Below are positions 1-8,530 of a DNA stretch of 64,000 nucleotides, one piece after another. A program made the position numbers and the translations under genes. Position 1 is the first letter of the stretch, and every line of letters starts with the position of its first letter. This DNA comes from Brevundimonas sp. (GTDB taxonomy: Bacteria > Pseudomonadota > Alphaproteobacteria > Caulobacterales > Caulobacteraceae), in assembly GCA_003248965.1 (NCBI GenBank), contig QFQU01000005.1, forward strand, positions 124,001 to 188,000, written 5' to 3'. Under the pieces are notes generated by a model that was given only the letters and a program-made list of their open reading frames with translations, did no database searches and had not been told where the DNA came from.

Positions 1-364
1 GGGCCCGCACGTCGCCGCGCCTGCGCTCTCGCACCATGACCAGGGCGCTCTCGACCAGGTCGCGCATGATCTGATCCACGTCGCGGCCGACATAGCCGAC
101 CTCGGTGAACTTGGTCGCCTCGACCTTCAGAAAGGGCGAGCCGGCCAGCCGCGCCAGACGCCGCGCGATCTCGGTCTTGCCCACGCCCGTCGGGCCGATC
201 ATCAGGATGTTCTTGGGCGTCACCTCGTCGCGAAGATCGTCCGGCACGCGCTTCCTGCGCCAGCGGTTCCTCAGGGCGACGGCGACGGCGCGCTTGGCGT
301 CGTTCTGCCCGATGATGTGGCGGTCCAGCTCGGAGACGATCTCGCGGGGGGTCAGTTCAGTCAT
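1..364 (-). CDS. hslU: HslU ATPase subunit of the HslUV protease (partial, N-terminal 121 residues)
   Basis: N-terminal part of the AAA+ unfoldase that feeds substrates to the HslV peptidase in the cytoplasm; the rest lies beyond the left edge. The translation opens MTELTPREIVSELDRHIIGQ, the usual HslU start. A Walker A motif GPTGVGKT is at residues 57-64 and the substrate-gripping pore loop GYVG at 90-93. The ATG at 362-364 is the natural family start. In related genomes hslV usually lies close by, but it cannot be seen here. The family call is secure; only the truncation limits it. Confidence 0.95.
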   Translation of the reverse strand, partial: MTELTPREIVSELDRHIIGQNDAKRAVAVALRNRWRRKRVPDDLRDEVTPKNILMIGPTGVGKTEIARRLARLAGSPFLKVEATKFTEVGYVGRDVDQIMRDLVESALVMVRERRRGDVRA

Positions 365-490
365 GTGGTGCAGATAGGAGGCCGCCAAGCCAAGCGGGAG
401 AGGGCGGGGCGTCGCGGGGTGATTTTGAAGCCAAGGCTGCCGACTAAGTCTCCTCCGGGCTCGGCGCGGCGGCGATAGCAGATCGACCAG

Positions 491-522
491 CAAAAAGGCG
501 TCCCCCGATGGGAGGACGCCTT
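491..522 (-). terminator. Rho-independent terminator downstream of ppa
   Basis: Perfect 9-bp stem (arms 495-503 and 514-522, 10-nt loop). Read on the minus strand it is followed by a run of five T. It lies 28 bp past the ppa stop codon. Confidence 0.8.
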
Positions 523-549
523 CAGTGCCTGGAACGGTTGTCGCCCAAA

Positions 550-1110
550 TCAGGCGGCGTTGGCGGCCTTCTTCTTGGCCAGCTTGTCCTGGTGGGCCTG
601 CATGCCCTTGGCGATCAGGTCGGCGGCCTCTCCGGCGTCGCCCCAGCCCTGGACCGTGACCGACTTGCCCTTCTCCAGGTCCTTGTAGCGGGTGAAGAAG
701 TGTTCGATCTGCTCGATCAGGATGGTGGGAAGCTGACGATAGCTGGCGATCTCGGTGTAATAGGGGTTCAGCTTGTCGACCGGCACGGCCAGGATCTTCT
801 CGTCGCCGCCGGCCTCGTCCACCATCTTCAAGACGCCGATGGGGCGCGAACGGATGACGCAGCCCGGCACCACCGGCGTCGGGTTCAGCACGATCACGTC
901 GCACGGGTCGCCATCGTCCGACAGGGTGTGCGGCACGAAGCCGTAGTTGCCCGGATAATACATGGCCGTGTGCAGGAAGCGGTCGACGAACAGGGCGCCC
1001 GATTCCTTGTCCATCTCATACTTCACCGGCAGGCCCCCCTGGGGGATTTCGACGATGACGTTGATGTCCCACGGGGCGTTCGGGCCGACCGGAATGGCGT
1101 CGAGGTTCAT
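550..1110 (-). CDS. ppa: Inorganic pyrophosphatase
   Basis: Soluble family I pyrophosphatase, hydrolysing the PPi released by nucleic-acid, protein and lipid synthesis. The 186-aa product begins MNLDAIPVGPNAPWDINVIV and has the family signature DGDPCDV with its metal-binding aspartates, plus the conserved stretches KYEMDKESG, YYPGNYGF and NPYY. The length suits the hexameric bacterial enzyme, with a short Lys/Ala-rich tail. The ATG at 1108-1110 matches the family start; an upstream in-frame extension to 1359 has no family character and is not used. It is a single gene with its own terminator. Confidence 0.95.
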   Translation of the reverse strand: MNLDAIPVGPNAPWDINVIVEIPQGGLPVKYEMDKESGALFVDRFLHTAMYYPGNYGFVPHTLSDDGDPCDVIVLNPTPVVPGCVIRSRPIGVLKMVDEAGGDEKILAVPVDKLNPYYTEIASYRQLPTILIEQIEHFFTRYKDLEKGKSVTVQGWGDAGEAADLIAKGMQAHQDKLAKKKAANAA

Positions 1111-1249
1111 GGCGGGTCTTTGCTGCGACTGCGAAATTCGAAAAGGCGATGGGTGATAGGCTTGTCGGCCCCGGACGGCAAGGGCGACCTTGCGTCCAGG
1201 GCGAGGGCCGGGCTTGCGCCGGACCGCGTCATCGGGGACATCATGGGCC

Positions 1250-1933
1250 ATGAGCTTGATCGACTGGGCGGCCCTGGCGCTCTTCTTCGCCAGCTGGCTG
1301 GGTTTCAACTCCATACTGGGCCTCATCGGCCGCAGGGGCGGCTCGTTGAACGCCGACATGGCCTACATCCGCACGGTGTGGATGCAGTCCATGACCCATC
1401 GCGAGCTGAAGCTGGTCGACAGCCAGCTGATGGGCCATTCCATCAACTCGGCCTCCTTCTTCGCCTCGACCAACCTGCTGCTGATCGCGGCGGTGGCGGG
1501 CGTTCTGTTCGGCGGCGAGAACGCGCTGAAGGGATTCGCCGCCGTCGGCGCCGAAAGCGTGCCCACCCGTCTGCTGGAGGCCAAACTGGCCCTGGTGCTG
1601 GTCTGTCTGACGCGCGGCTTCCTGGATTTCATCTGGGCGCTGCGCCAGATGAACTACACCCTGGCCCTGATCGGCTCGGCCCCCGAACTGCATTCCAAGA
1701 CCGATCGCAAGGCCTTCAGCGAGGCGGCGGGCCAGTTGCTGAACCCCGCGCTCAGCGCCTTCAGCCAGGGGGTTCGCGGCTACTATTTCGCCCTGGCCGC
1801 CGCCGCCTGGCTGTTCGGTCCGCTGTGGCTGGCCCTGGGCGTGGTGTCGTCCTTCGGCCTGCTGCTCTATCGGCAGGAGGCGTCGCCGGCCGCGCGGGCC
1901 ATCCGCAATGCGCGGCGTCTGCTGACGGACTGA
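1250..1933 (+). CDS. DUF599 family membrane protein
   Basis: A 227-aa integral membrane protein of the DUF599 family; biochemical role unknown. It begins MSLIDWAALALFFASWLGF, a first membrane segment, and carries the family stretch NADMAYIRTVWMQSMTHRE shortly after. Further hydrophobic segments lie near residues 65-85, 110-130 and 180-210. The chosen ATG has GGGGACA about 9 nt upstream; the frame is open further upstream but that part is Arg/Gly-rich and not family-like. It is divergent from ppa. Family call from recalled sequence pattern. Confidence 0.75.
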   Translation: MSLIDWAALALFFASWLGFNSILGLIGRRGGSLNADMAYIRTVWMQSMTHRELKLVDSQLMGHSINSASFFASTNLLLIAAVAGVLFGGENALKGFAAVGAESVPTRLLEAKLALVLVCLTRGFLDFIWALRQMNYTLALIGSAPELHSKTDRKAFSEAAGQLLNPALSAFSQGVRGYYFALAAAAWLFGPLWLALGVVSSFGLLLYRQEASPAARAIRNARRLLTD

Positions 1934-2046
1934 GGATACTGCAACTGCGAAGGATGACGCGCCGTCATTGCGGCTTCAGCGCCGCGAAACCGGTTACACC
2001 GCCGATTTTCGTAACATGGCGTGACCATCGCCGGGTCAGATCGGCC

Positions 2047-2075
2047 TTGACCCATTGTGCATTGCAACCTAGATT
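2047..2075 (+). promoter_or_regulatory. Sigma70-type promoter for the candidate sRNA
   Basis: TTGACC at 2047-2052, a 17-bp spacer, then TAGATT at 2070-2075. Both hexamers are near consensus and predict a start near 2082. No protein gene begins downstream on this strand before the terminator. Confidence 0.5.
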
Positions 2076-2081
2076 GATCTT

Positions 2082-2164
2082 CGACGCCTGAGGGCGTCTT
2101 GCCCTTCCTGGGCGTTTCCTCCCTATAGACTTTCATGCCGCACCTTCGGGTGCGGCTTTTTTTT
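2082..2164 (+). ncRNA. Candidate small RNA with three hairpins and an exposed CCUCCC
   Basis: Predicted transcript of about 83 nt between a sigma70-like promoter and a strong terminator, in the gap between the DUF599 gene and the minus-strand amidohydrolase. Visible structure: hairpin 1, 2083-2098 (GACGCC, TGAG loop, GGCGTC); hairpin 2, 2101-2113 (GCCC, TTCCT, GGGC); an unpaired linker 2114-2136 containing TTTCCTCCCTA; then terminator hairpin 3. The CCUCCC tract is complementary to Shine-Dalgarno sequences, as in several alphaproteobacterial anti-SD sRNAs. No Rfam family is recognised. Expression is inference. Confidence 0.45.
2137..2164 (+). terminator. Strong UUCG-loop terminator
   Basis: Perfect 8-bp stem GCCGCACC/GGTGCGGC closed by a TTCG tetraloop and followed by eight T (2157-2164). 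It ends the candidate sRNA and/or the DUF599 transcript. Confidence 0.85.
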
Positions 2165-2178
2165 GATCCGCCCACCCT

Positions 2179-3003
2179 TCAGGCGGCCCAATCCTCCGCG
2201 CACAAGGCCGCGATGACGCGCGACACCGTCCGGCGCGTCAGGTCGAAGGTTGCATTGGGCCTCAGGGTCGCCTCGTCCAGATAGAGGCCGCGGCTGATCT
2301 CGATCTGGATCGCCTCGAACCCGTCGTCCGGTCGGCCCCAGGACTGGGTGGACCAGCCGCCGGCGTAGGGCAGGTTCAGCGACACCCGCCAGCCCGCCGC
2401 CTGGAACAGGTCGCGCAGCCGCCGCGTCAGGCGCGCCCTACAGGCCGACCCGTGCCGGTCGCCCAGCACCACCTCGGCGCCGGCCGCGCGCGTCGGCATC
2501 GAATGCCAGTCGATCAGCACCGCCCGGCCCTGCCGTTCCCGCGCCGCCTGCATCAGCGCGGCGAGCGCCTCGTGATAGGGCCTGTGCGCAGCCGCGATCC
2601 GACGCCGCGCCTCGTCCAGCGTCAGCCGCCGATCATAGAGGGGGCGCCCGTCTCCGGTCAGGCGCGGCATGACGCCGTAGCCGGCGGCGGTCTTGGCCCC
2701 GACCGGCCCTTGCGCCCCCTCGATCAGGGCGGGATCCAGTTCGTCCGGATCGCGGTTCAGATCGACATAGGCCCGGCCGAGCCGCCCGACGATCAGGGGC
2801 GCGCCGTGGCGGGGGCCGTCCGCGACCAGCTGCGCCACCAGGGCGTCCTCGGCGCTTCTCAGGCTGTGGATCGACAGATCGCCCGCCGCGCCCATGTCGT
2901 CGGGATACAGGTCCCCCGAATGGGGAGAGCCGAACACCAGGGCGCCCGCCGCGCGGTGAGGGGGCGGTTGGGTGATCGAAAAGGTCTCGCCCGCGTCGGT
3001 CAT
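2179..3003 (-). CDS. N-formylglutamate amidohydrolase family protein
   Basis: A 274-aa zinc amidohydrolase of the N-formylglutamate deformylase (HutG) family. Visible motifs are VFGSPHSGDLYP near residue 25 (metal-binding His), GRAYVDLNRDPDELDP, and LIDWHSMP near residue 165. These match the family's HSG, DLNR and D-x-HS blocks. The start ATG at 3001-3003 suits the family. No hut genes are adjacent, so the substrate may be another N-acyl or formyl amino acid. Divergent from cpdR, an arrangement I recall from other Caulobacterales. Confidence 0.85.
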   Translation of the reverse strand: MTDAGETFSITQPPPHRAAGALVFGSPHSGDLYPDDMGAAGDLSIHSLRSAEDALVAQLVADGPRHGAPLIVGRLGRAYVDLNRDPDELDPALIEGAQGPVGAKTAAGYGVMPRLTGDGRPLYDRRLTLDEARRRIAAAHRPYHEALAALMQAARERQGRAVLIDWHSMPTRAAGAEVVLGDRHGSACRARLTRRLRDLFQAAGWRVSLNLPYAGGWSTQSWGRPDDGFEAIQIEISRGLYLDEATLRPNATFDLTRRTVSRVIAALCAEDWAA

Positions 3004-3128
3004 GCCTTCGCATAGACGGTTTCCGCACAGAAGAAAGCGGCCGGATGCGGCGGCGGATCGTTGAATTTCATCGCCGGTTTACGCTTATGCCCCTAGCCTG
3101 CGGGTCGATATCAAGGGACCTTCTCTGC

Positions 3129-3485
3129 ATGGCGCGCATCCTCCTGGCCGAAGACGACAGTTCGTTGCGCGGCTTCCTGACCCGGGCGCTGGAGCGCGCC
3201 GGCCATCAGGTCATCGACTGCGAGAACGGCGACGACGCCATCGACGCCCTGGAGCACGGCCCCTACGACCTTCTGCTGACCGACATCGTCATGCCGGGCG
3301 CCGACGGGATCGAGGTGGCGCGCGTCGCCGCCGCCCGCCAGCCGGGTCTGCGTATCATGTTCATCACCGGCTTCGCCGCCGTCGCCCTGACCGCCGCCCA
3401 GGCCTCGCCCGAGGCGAAGGTCCTTTCCAAGCCCGTCCACCTGCGCGACCTGGTCAACGAAGTCGAACGGATGGTCGCCGCCTGA
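3129..3485 (+). CDS. cpdR: CpdR-like single-domain response regulator
   Basis: A 118-aa receiver domain with no output domain. The acidic pair is D9/D10 (LLAEDD), the phospho-acceptor D52 (LLLTDIVMPGADG) and the conserved lysine K101 (LSKPVHLRDL). Sequence and length resemble Caulobacter CpdR, which when unphosphorylated docks at ClpXP and localises it to the pole for degradation of CtrA and others, and which is phosphorylated through CckA-ChpT. The start ATG at 3129 gives exactly the CpdR length; the frame is open upstream but looks non-coding. Another orphan receiver cannot be fully excluded. It sits 125 bp upstream of tRNA-Val. Confidence 0.85.
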   Translation: MARILLAEDDSSLRGFLTRALERAGHQVIDCENGDDAIDALEHGPYDLLLTDIVMPGADGIEVARVAAARQPGLRIMFITGFAAVALTAAQASPEAKVLSKPVHLRDLVNEVERMVAA

Positions 3486-3609
3486 CACTTGTTTCGGCAG
3501 GGATTTTTCAGAAATCTCGCCGTGGCGGTCAAAGCCGCTTGATGCCGACGGATCGGGCCGCTATACGACCCGCCTTCCCGCTCTCGAACCCATCGAGAGC
3601 CGCCACGGC

Positions 3610-3684
<75 letters not shown>

Positions 3685-3706
3685 GGGCTTCGCCCCCGTG
3701 GGCACG

Positions 3707-3726
3707 GTGTTGCCAAGTGTTGCCAA
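3707..3726 (+). repeat. Tandem GTGTTGCCAA pair, left end
   Basis: Two exact 10-bp direct copies (3707-3716 and 3717-3726) 23 bp inside attL. A matching pair of GTTGCCAA with the same 10-bp phase lies at 18714-18731 near attR. Probable integrase or accessory-factor arm sites (inference). Confidence 0.6.
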
Positions 3727-3793
3727 GTGCCGGGGCGACGCGAGCCAGGGCTTTCAATGCAGCGCCTCAGCTCGACGCATCGACGATTTGCGT

Positions 3794-3807
3794 TGCAACG
3801 GGTTGCA
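3794..3807. promoter_or_regulatory. Palindrome TGCAAC-N2-GTTGCA, copy 1
   Basis: Perfect 6-bp inverted repeat with a GG spacer. Four such sites are seen, all inside the element (3794-3807, 5461-5474, 16004-16017, 18778-18791). The function is unknown; a binding site for an element-encoded protein is the simplest guess. Confidence 0.5.
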
Positions 3808-3922
3808 ACCGAAACCTGTTGAAGCTGTCGCTTTTGTGGTTAGAAGAGAGGCCAATCTCGATCAGTTGAGTTGGCGACCATTGCTCATCAAACCCGGAAC
3901 ATCCTCTCCTTGTAGCGCGCGA

Positions 3923-4228
3923 GTGCGTGCGCGCCTTGCACGCTCTTCCGATACGGACATTCGAACACTCACTGACGTGGCGCGGATACTTAGATGCGAT
4001 GAGGACACTGTCCGTCGCATCCCGCGCACACTGCTGAAGGCGAGAAAGGGACCGGGGAAATGGCTGCTTTATCTCCGCTCGGACGTGTTGATCTATGTCG
4101 CCGGTTTGCCGGTTGCGGGAGCGTCGGTTGGCGCCACTCCTGAAGGGCGTCCGAACCGACGCGTCTCGGTCCCCGCCTTTGATCCGGCTGCACTGGCCCG
4201 TGAAATGGGTCGTGCCGGTCATGCCTAA
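3923..4228 (+). CDS. Small HTH protein upstream of integrase (excisionase-like)
   Basis: The C-terminal 100 residues of a longer open frame look coding. LTDVARILRCDEDTVRRIPR resembles the winged helix-turn-helix of MerR/Xis-type DNA-binding proteins, followed by WLLYLRSDVLIYVA, typical of the substrate-positioning step in excisionase-like HTH_17 domains. It overlaps the integrase start by 8 bp (TAA at 4226-4228, integrase ATG at 4221), which supports coupling. The frame is open from 3698 but the upstream part is not protein-like; GTG at 3923 is a guess for the start. It may control excision or integrase expression. Confidence 0.5.
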   Translation: MRARLARSSDTDIRTLTDVARILRCDEDTVRRIPRTLLKARKGPGKWLLYLRSDVLIYVAGLPVAGASVGATPEGRPNRRVSVPAFDPAALAREMGRAGHA

Positions 4229-5345
4229 AGCGTTCAAGGTCGGCGCGCTCACCGCGCGTCCGCATGTGCGGGGCGGCGTTCCGTCTGGGCGATGGCAGGT
4301 CGATGTCCCTGACAACCTGACTCTTTCCGGCAAACGTAAGAGGGTCATGTTCCCTTCGGCCCGTGAAGCCGAACAAGGTGCGCGGGCGATCCTGTTGGAA
4401 GTCCAGTTGAACGGAGGATATGGGCGTCTGCCGCAACAGGACTGCATAACGCCATCCTTGGCCGAGGTCGCCGAGCACTGGGTCCGGGATCAGCAAGTCC
4501 GCGTGGACGCTGGGAAAAAGCGCAAGAGCAGCTTGGTGACCAACCTCTACCAGTTGGCTCCAATCCTCAAAGCCATGGGCCATCTGCCTATCGACGAGCT
4601 GTCGCGCCGCCGCCTCGATGCCTACCAGGCAGAGCGCGCGGGGGTGGGTCGCAAGCCAGAAACGATCAACTGTGAGATCGCGCTCTTGGCGCAAGTTCAG
4701 GCTTGGGCGGTAGAGCAGGACATCATCAAGAAGGTGGTGACCACCGACCGACTACCCATCGAGCCGAAGGAGCCTCTGGTCCTGACGCCTGCCGAAGCGG
4801 TCGCCCTCTTGACCCATATCCCGGAGCATCTCCGTCCCTTCGTTCGGCTCTTGATGGAAACGGGGTGTCGCTTTGGCGAAGCCGCCAACCTCCGCTGGAG
4901 GCAGGTTGACCTTGATGCTGGCGAGGCGCGCATTGAGCGACGCAGCGATTGGGGGCCGAAAAGCCGTTACAGCATCCGGACGCTCCTCCTATCGCCTGCG
5001 CTTTGTGTGGCGCTGAGCGAGAGGAAAGTTAGCCCCGATGCCTTTGTGTTCGAGGGACGAAAGGCCGGGCGGCCGATTGACGACATCCGTTGCGCTATGC
5101 GGGCCGCAACGCGCGCTGCCGGGATCACTCGACGTGGGCAGCTTGCAAACGTCCGACCCAAGGACCTTCGCGCCTGCTTCGCTACTTGGCAGGCGAGTAG
5201 CGGGGTGCGGGAACGCATTGTGCAGAGCCTGCTCGGTCATGCGCCGGGCACCAAGGTGACGAAGCGGCACTACGAGCACCCGACCAAGCCGGAGGAGCGG
5301 GCGGCGTCTGCGGCGCTCTGGGACCAGCTGGGGCCCATGCAGTAG
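4221..5345 (+). CDS. int: Tyrosine recombinase / integrase of the tRNA-Val element
   Basis: A 374-aa site-specific recombinase expected to act at the 45-bp tRNA-Val att site. There is an N-terminal arm-binding region (about 1-75), a core-binding SAM-like domain (about 80-180, starting ITPSLAEVAEHWVRDQQ) and a catalytic domain. Catalytic residues by alignment in mind: R217 in METGCRFGEAANLRW, R317 in RPKDLRACFATW, H340 in SLLGHA and nucleophile Y351 in KRHYEH. The first position of the usual HxxR motif is K314 here. The ATG at 4221 avoids most overlap with the upstream HTH gene. It lies next to the tRNA end, as in most tRNA-targeting islands. Confidence 0.92.
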   Translation: MPKAFKVGALTARPHVRGGVPSGRWQVDVPDNLTLSGKRKRVMFPSAREAEQGARAILLEVQLNGGYGRLPQQDCITPSLAEVAEHWVRDQQVRVDAGKKRKSSLVTNLYQLAPILKAMGHLPIDELSRRRLDAYQAERAGVGRKPETINCEIALLAQVQAWAVEQDIIKKVVTTDRLPIEPKEPLVLTPAEAVALLTHIPEHLRPFVRLLMETGCRFGEAANLRWRQVDLDAGEARIERRSDWGPKSRYSIRTLLLSPALCVALSERKVSPDAFVFEGRKAGRPIDDIRCAMRAATRAAGITRRGQLANVRPKDLRACFATWQASSGVRERIVQSLLGHAPGTKVTKRHYEHPTKPEERAASAALWDQLGPMQ

Positions 5346-5460
5346 GCACCATGCTACCTGAAAGGACGATGCTTGGCGGCCTCTGAGCGGCCTGTATTAG
5401 GCCCATCTTCACCCCCACTCACCATCTTGTGCGCAAGTAGGCACCTTCGCAGGTGATTTG

Positions 5461-5474
5461 TGCAACGGGTTGCA
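5461..5474. promoter_or_regulatory. Palindrome TGCAAC-N2-GTTGCA, copy 2
   Basis: Perfect 6-2-6 palindrome with a GG spacer, in the gap between the convergent integrase and hsdR genes. Nothing else is evident in that 140-bp gap. Confidence 0.5.
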
Positions 5475-5485
5475 ACGCCCATTCA

Positions 5486-8400
5486 TCAAGACGGTGCTCG
5501 CCCGCCTTCCGCATAGGTCGCGCGGAAGACCGCGTTGGACAGCCAAGCCTTGAAGTCGGGGTTGTCGCTGAACTGCTTGAACAGCGTCGTATCGTCCTTC
5601 ATCAGGCCCATCATTACGCGAGCCAGCGCGCGGTCGTGCTCAAGGCGTGCGGCATCCTTGTCGCTATTGTCACGAGCGTTTCGATACGCAGGGTCGGCGG
5701 CCACCCGCGTGGGAATGTCCTCGCCCACCAACCGGTGCACGCGATCGAGGTCCGACCAGTCGATACCGCCGAACAAGTCGTTGAAGGTAGCGATCACGTT
5801 CGACAGCCGGTCCATCTCCGGCTCCGGCCGCGACCCGCCGCCGTCCATCGGGACCGGGTCAATCTCCGCGTCGGCGTCGGCCAGCAGCACTTTCTGCGCC
5901 GCCAGCTTCTCCACCCGGTAGCTGTCCATGTCGATGGCTTCCAGCACGCCCTTGGCGAGGTCTTCTTCCTTCGGCGCGGGCAGCTTGGGGATCAGGAAGT
6001 TGAGGAAGATTGACAGCCGTTCCCAGTCGGCGCTGGTGTAGGGCAGGATGGTGGAGAGGAAGCCGTAGGCTCGCACGAACGCCTTGGCCGTCCCTTTGAA
6101 CTGAACCTGGCCGTCCTCATCGAGACGCTCGACATACTCCGCGACGCATTGGTCGAGTATCGGATCCAGCTTCTCGCGACCCCCGCCTGCCAGATAGAGG
6201 TCAGCCAGGGTCTCGACTGCCTGCCGGTCATAGATGATGGCGGCGTCGAGATCGGCTTTGAGGTCGTGCAGGCGGTTCGGATCGGTTTCGGCGCTCAGCA
6301 GCGTCGTCCGGTAGTAGGGCTCGAAGGCCGCCTGGATCGCGTCGGCGTCATTTGCGAAATCGAGCACGAAGACGTCGTGCTTCTTGGGATGCGCACGGTT
6401 TAGCCGAGAGAGGGTCTGCACTGCCTTCACGCCCGACAGGGTCTTGTCCACATACATGGTATGGAGCAGCGGCTGATCGTAGCCGGTCTGGAACTTGTCG
6501 GCGCAGATCAGGAAGCGATACGGGTCTTCCTCGATCCTGTCAGGGATGTCGTTGGACGGAAAGCCGTTCAGGCTTGCCTCAGTGACCTTTCCGTCCCCGA
6601 AGTCGTGCTCCCCGGAAAACGCGATGATGGCCTTCCACGGGCTTTTCCGCTCGGCCAGATAGGCTTGGAAGGCGCGGTAGTATTGCACGGCACGCTCGAT
6701 CCCGCTCGTCACCACCATCGCCCGCGCCCGCCCACCGATTTTTTGCTGGGCGATCACCTGCTCATGGAAGTGATCGACCATGATCTCGGCCTTCAGGCGG
6801 ATCGCGTGGTCGTGGCTTTCGACGTAGCGGCGCAGCTTCTTCTTCGCGCGCTTGGTGTCCACCTCGGGGTCTTCGTCCACCGTCTTCACTAGGCGGTAGT
6901 AGCTGCCGACCGGCGTGTAGGACTGGAGTACGTCCTGGATGAAGCCCTCCTGGGTGGCTTGCTTCATCGTGTAACTGTGGAACGGCGTGCGCCCCGTCGT
7001 ATCGCCTCGCGGGACGGGCTCGCCAAACAGCTCCAGCGTCTTGTTCTTCGGCGTGGCCGTGAAGGCGAAGTAGCTGGCGTTGGGCAGCAGCTTCTTGGCT
7101 TCCATGAGCCGATTGATGATGTCTTCGGCCGTGTCTTCCTCTTCGGTCACCGAGCCGGACAAGGCTTGGTTCATCTGAGACGCGGTCCGACCGCCCTGGC
7201 TGGAATGGGCTTCGTCGATCACGATGGCGAAGCGCCGGTCGCCGTGCCCGCCCGCGATGTCGTCCAGCACGTGGGGAAATTTCTGAACCGTCGTGACGAT
7301 GATCTTCTTGCCGCCGTCCAGGAACCGTCGCAGGTCGCCTGATCGGTCTGCGTGCCCGATGGTCGCCCCGACCTGCGCAAAGCCCCTCAGCGTCTCGTTG
7401 AGTTGCTTGTCGAGGATGCGGCGGTCGGTCACCACGATGACGCTGTCGAAGATGTCGGCTCCGTCCGCCTGGCCTGGCCCTTTCAGCCCAACCAGTTGAT
7501 GGGCGAGCCAGGCGATGCTGTTGGACTTGCCGCTTCCGGCCGAGTGCTGGATCAGGTAGCGCCGACCCGCGCTGTTCCGCCGGGCATCATCCAACAGCTT
7601 CCGCACCACGTCCAACTGGTGATAGCGCGGGAAAACCTGGACGCGTTCCGTCGTGGTGGTTCGCCTGCCCGTCCTGGGGTCCAGTCGCCGCTTATCGACC
7701 GAGACGATCTGGGTGTAGTTCTCGATGATGTCGGTCAGGCTTTGGGGCTTGAGGATGTCCTTCCAGAGGTAGTCGGTCTTCAACCCGTCCGGGTTGGGAG
7801 GATTGCCCGCACCGTCGTTCCAGCCCTTGTTGAACGGCAGGAACCAGGACGCCTTGCCCTGGAGGTGCGGGCAGAACCGCACTTCGGCGTCATCGACCGC
7901 AAAGTGGGCGATGCACCGGCCGAACTCGAACAGCCGCTCGCGCGGGTCGCGGTCTCGGCGGTATTGTTCCTCCGCGTCGGCCACCGTCTGCTTGGTCAGG
8001 CTGTTCTTCAGTTCGAAGGTGAAGACCGGCAGGCCGTTGATGAAGATGGCGAGGTCCAGAGCATGCGCTGTGCCGTCGCGGGAGTAGCGAAGCTGGCGGG
8101 TGACGCTGAAGCGGTTTTCGGCATTGAGCGCCGCCGCCTTGGGGTTTCCTGCTGACGGGAATCCGTAGAACAGGTCCACGGCGTGCTGCCGATGCTTCAA
8201 CCCGTTGCGCAGCACATGGATCACGCCGTTGCGGGTGATCTCGCCTTGTAGGCGGGACAGAAACGCCCGCCGGGTCGGGCCGTCCGTCTTGAGGTCCAGC
8301 TCCTCCGCTAGATCGGGCTGAGTCGCCGCGATGAATGCGGTCAGTTGCGACAGATCGACGGCGTAGTCGCGGTCATAGGCGTCGCGGTCACCAAGCCGAT

Positions 8401-8530
8401 AGTGGGTCAGGCCAACGAAGGGTTCGGGCGTCTCGGTCATTCCGCCGGACCGCGTGGCCTTGAGGTCGAGACCGGTCAGGTCCGCGACGATGATGTCTTC
8501 CAGACCGCCTTCGCTGGTATCCGTTGTCAT
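5486..8530 (-). CDS. hsdR: Type I restriction endonuclease subunit R
   Basis: Motor and nuclease subunit (1014 aa) of a type I restriction enzyme; with M2S it translocates DNA from an unmodified target and cleaves at a distance. The N-terminal nuclease core shows ALDLAIFINGLPVFTFELKN, where D, E and K form the PD-(D/E)xK site. The SF2 motor has Walker A HSAGSGKSNSIAWL, DEAH box VIDEAHSSQGG and motif III FTATPKNKTLELFG. The ATG at 8528-8530 overlaps the stop of the preceding HEPN gene by ATGA; an ATG 21 bp upstream is also open. It is the last gene of a co-directional minus-strand run that begins at the protease. Full length, no visible damage. Confidence 0.95.
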   Translation of the reverse strand: MTTDTSEGGLEDIIVADLTGLDLKATRSGGMTETPEPFVGLTHYRLGDRDAYDRDYAVDLSQLTAFIAATQPDLAEELDLKTDGPTRRAFLSRLQGEITRNGVIHVLRNGLKHRQHAVDLFYGFPSAGNPKAAALNAENRFSVTRQLRYSRDGTAHALDLAIFINGLPVFTFELKNSLTKQTVADAEEQYRRDRDPRERLFEFGRCIAHFAVDDAEVRFCPHLQGKASWFLPFNKGWNDGAGNPPNPDGLKTDYLWKDILKPQSLTDIIENYTQIVSVDKRRLDPRTGRRTTTTERVQVFPRYHQLDVVRKLLDDARRNSAGRRYLIQHSAGSGKSNSIAWLAHQLVGLKGPGQADGADIFDSVIVVTDRRILDKQLNETLRGFAQVGATIGHADRSGDLRRFLDGGKKIIVTTVQKFPHVLDDIAGGHGDRRFAIVIDEAHSSQGGRTASQMNQALSGSVTEEEDTAEDIINRLMEAKKLLPNASYFAFTATPKNKTLELFGEPVPRGDTTGRTPFHSYTMKQATQEGFIQDVLQSYTPVGSYYRLVKTVDEDPEVDTKRAKKKLRRYVESHDHAIRLKAEIMVDHFHEQVIAQQKIGGRARAMVVTSGIERAVQYYRAFQAYLAERKSPWKAIIAFSGEHDFGDGKVTEASLNGFPSNDIPDRIEEDPYRFLICADKFQTGYDQPLLHTMYVDKTLSGVKAVQTLSRLNRAHPKKHDVFVLDFANDADAIQAAFEPYYRTTLLSAETDPNRLHDLKADLDAAIIYDRQAVETLADLYLAGGGREKLDPILDQCVAEYVERLDEDGQVQFKGTAKAFVRAYGFLSTILPYTSADWERLSIFLNFLIPKLPAPKEEDLAKGVLEAIDMDSYRVEKLAAQKVLLADADAEIDPVPMDGGGSRPEPEMDRLSNVIATFNDLFGGIDWSDLDRVHRLVGEDIPTRVAADPAYRNARDNSDKDAARLEHDRALARVMMGLMKDDTTLFKQFSDNPDFKAWLSNAVFRATYAEGGRAPS

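Noticed and set aside
508..2091. 527-codon open frame on the plus strand over ppa and DUF599
   Set aside because: Antisense and out-of-frame shadow of two well-supported genes; low-complexity composition typical of high-GC shadows.
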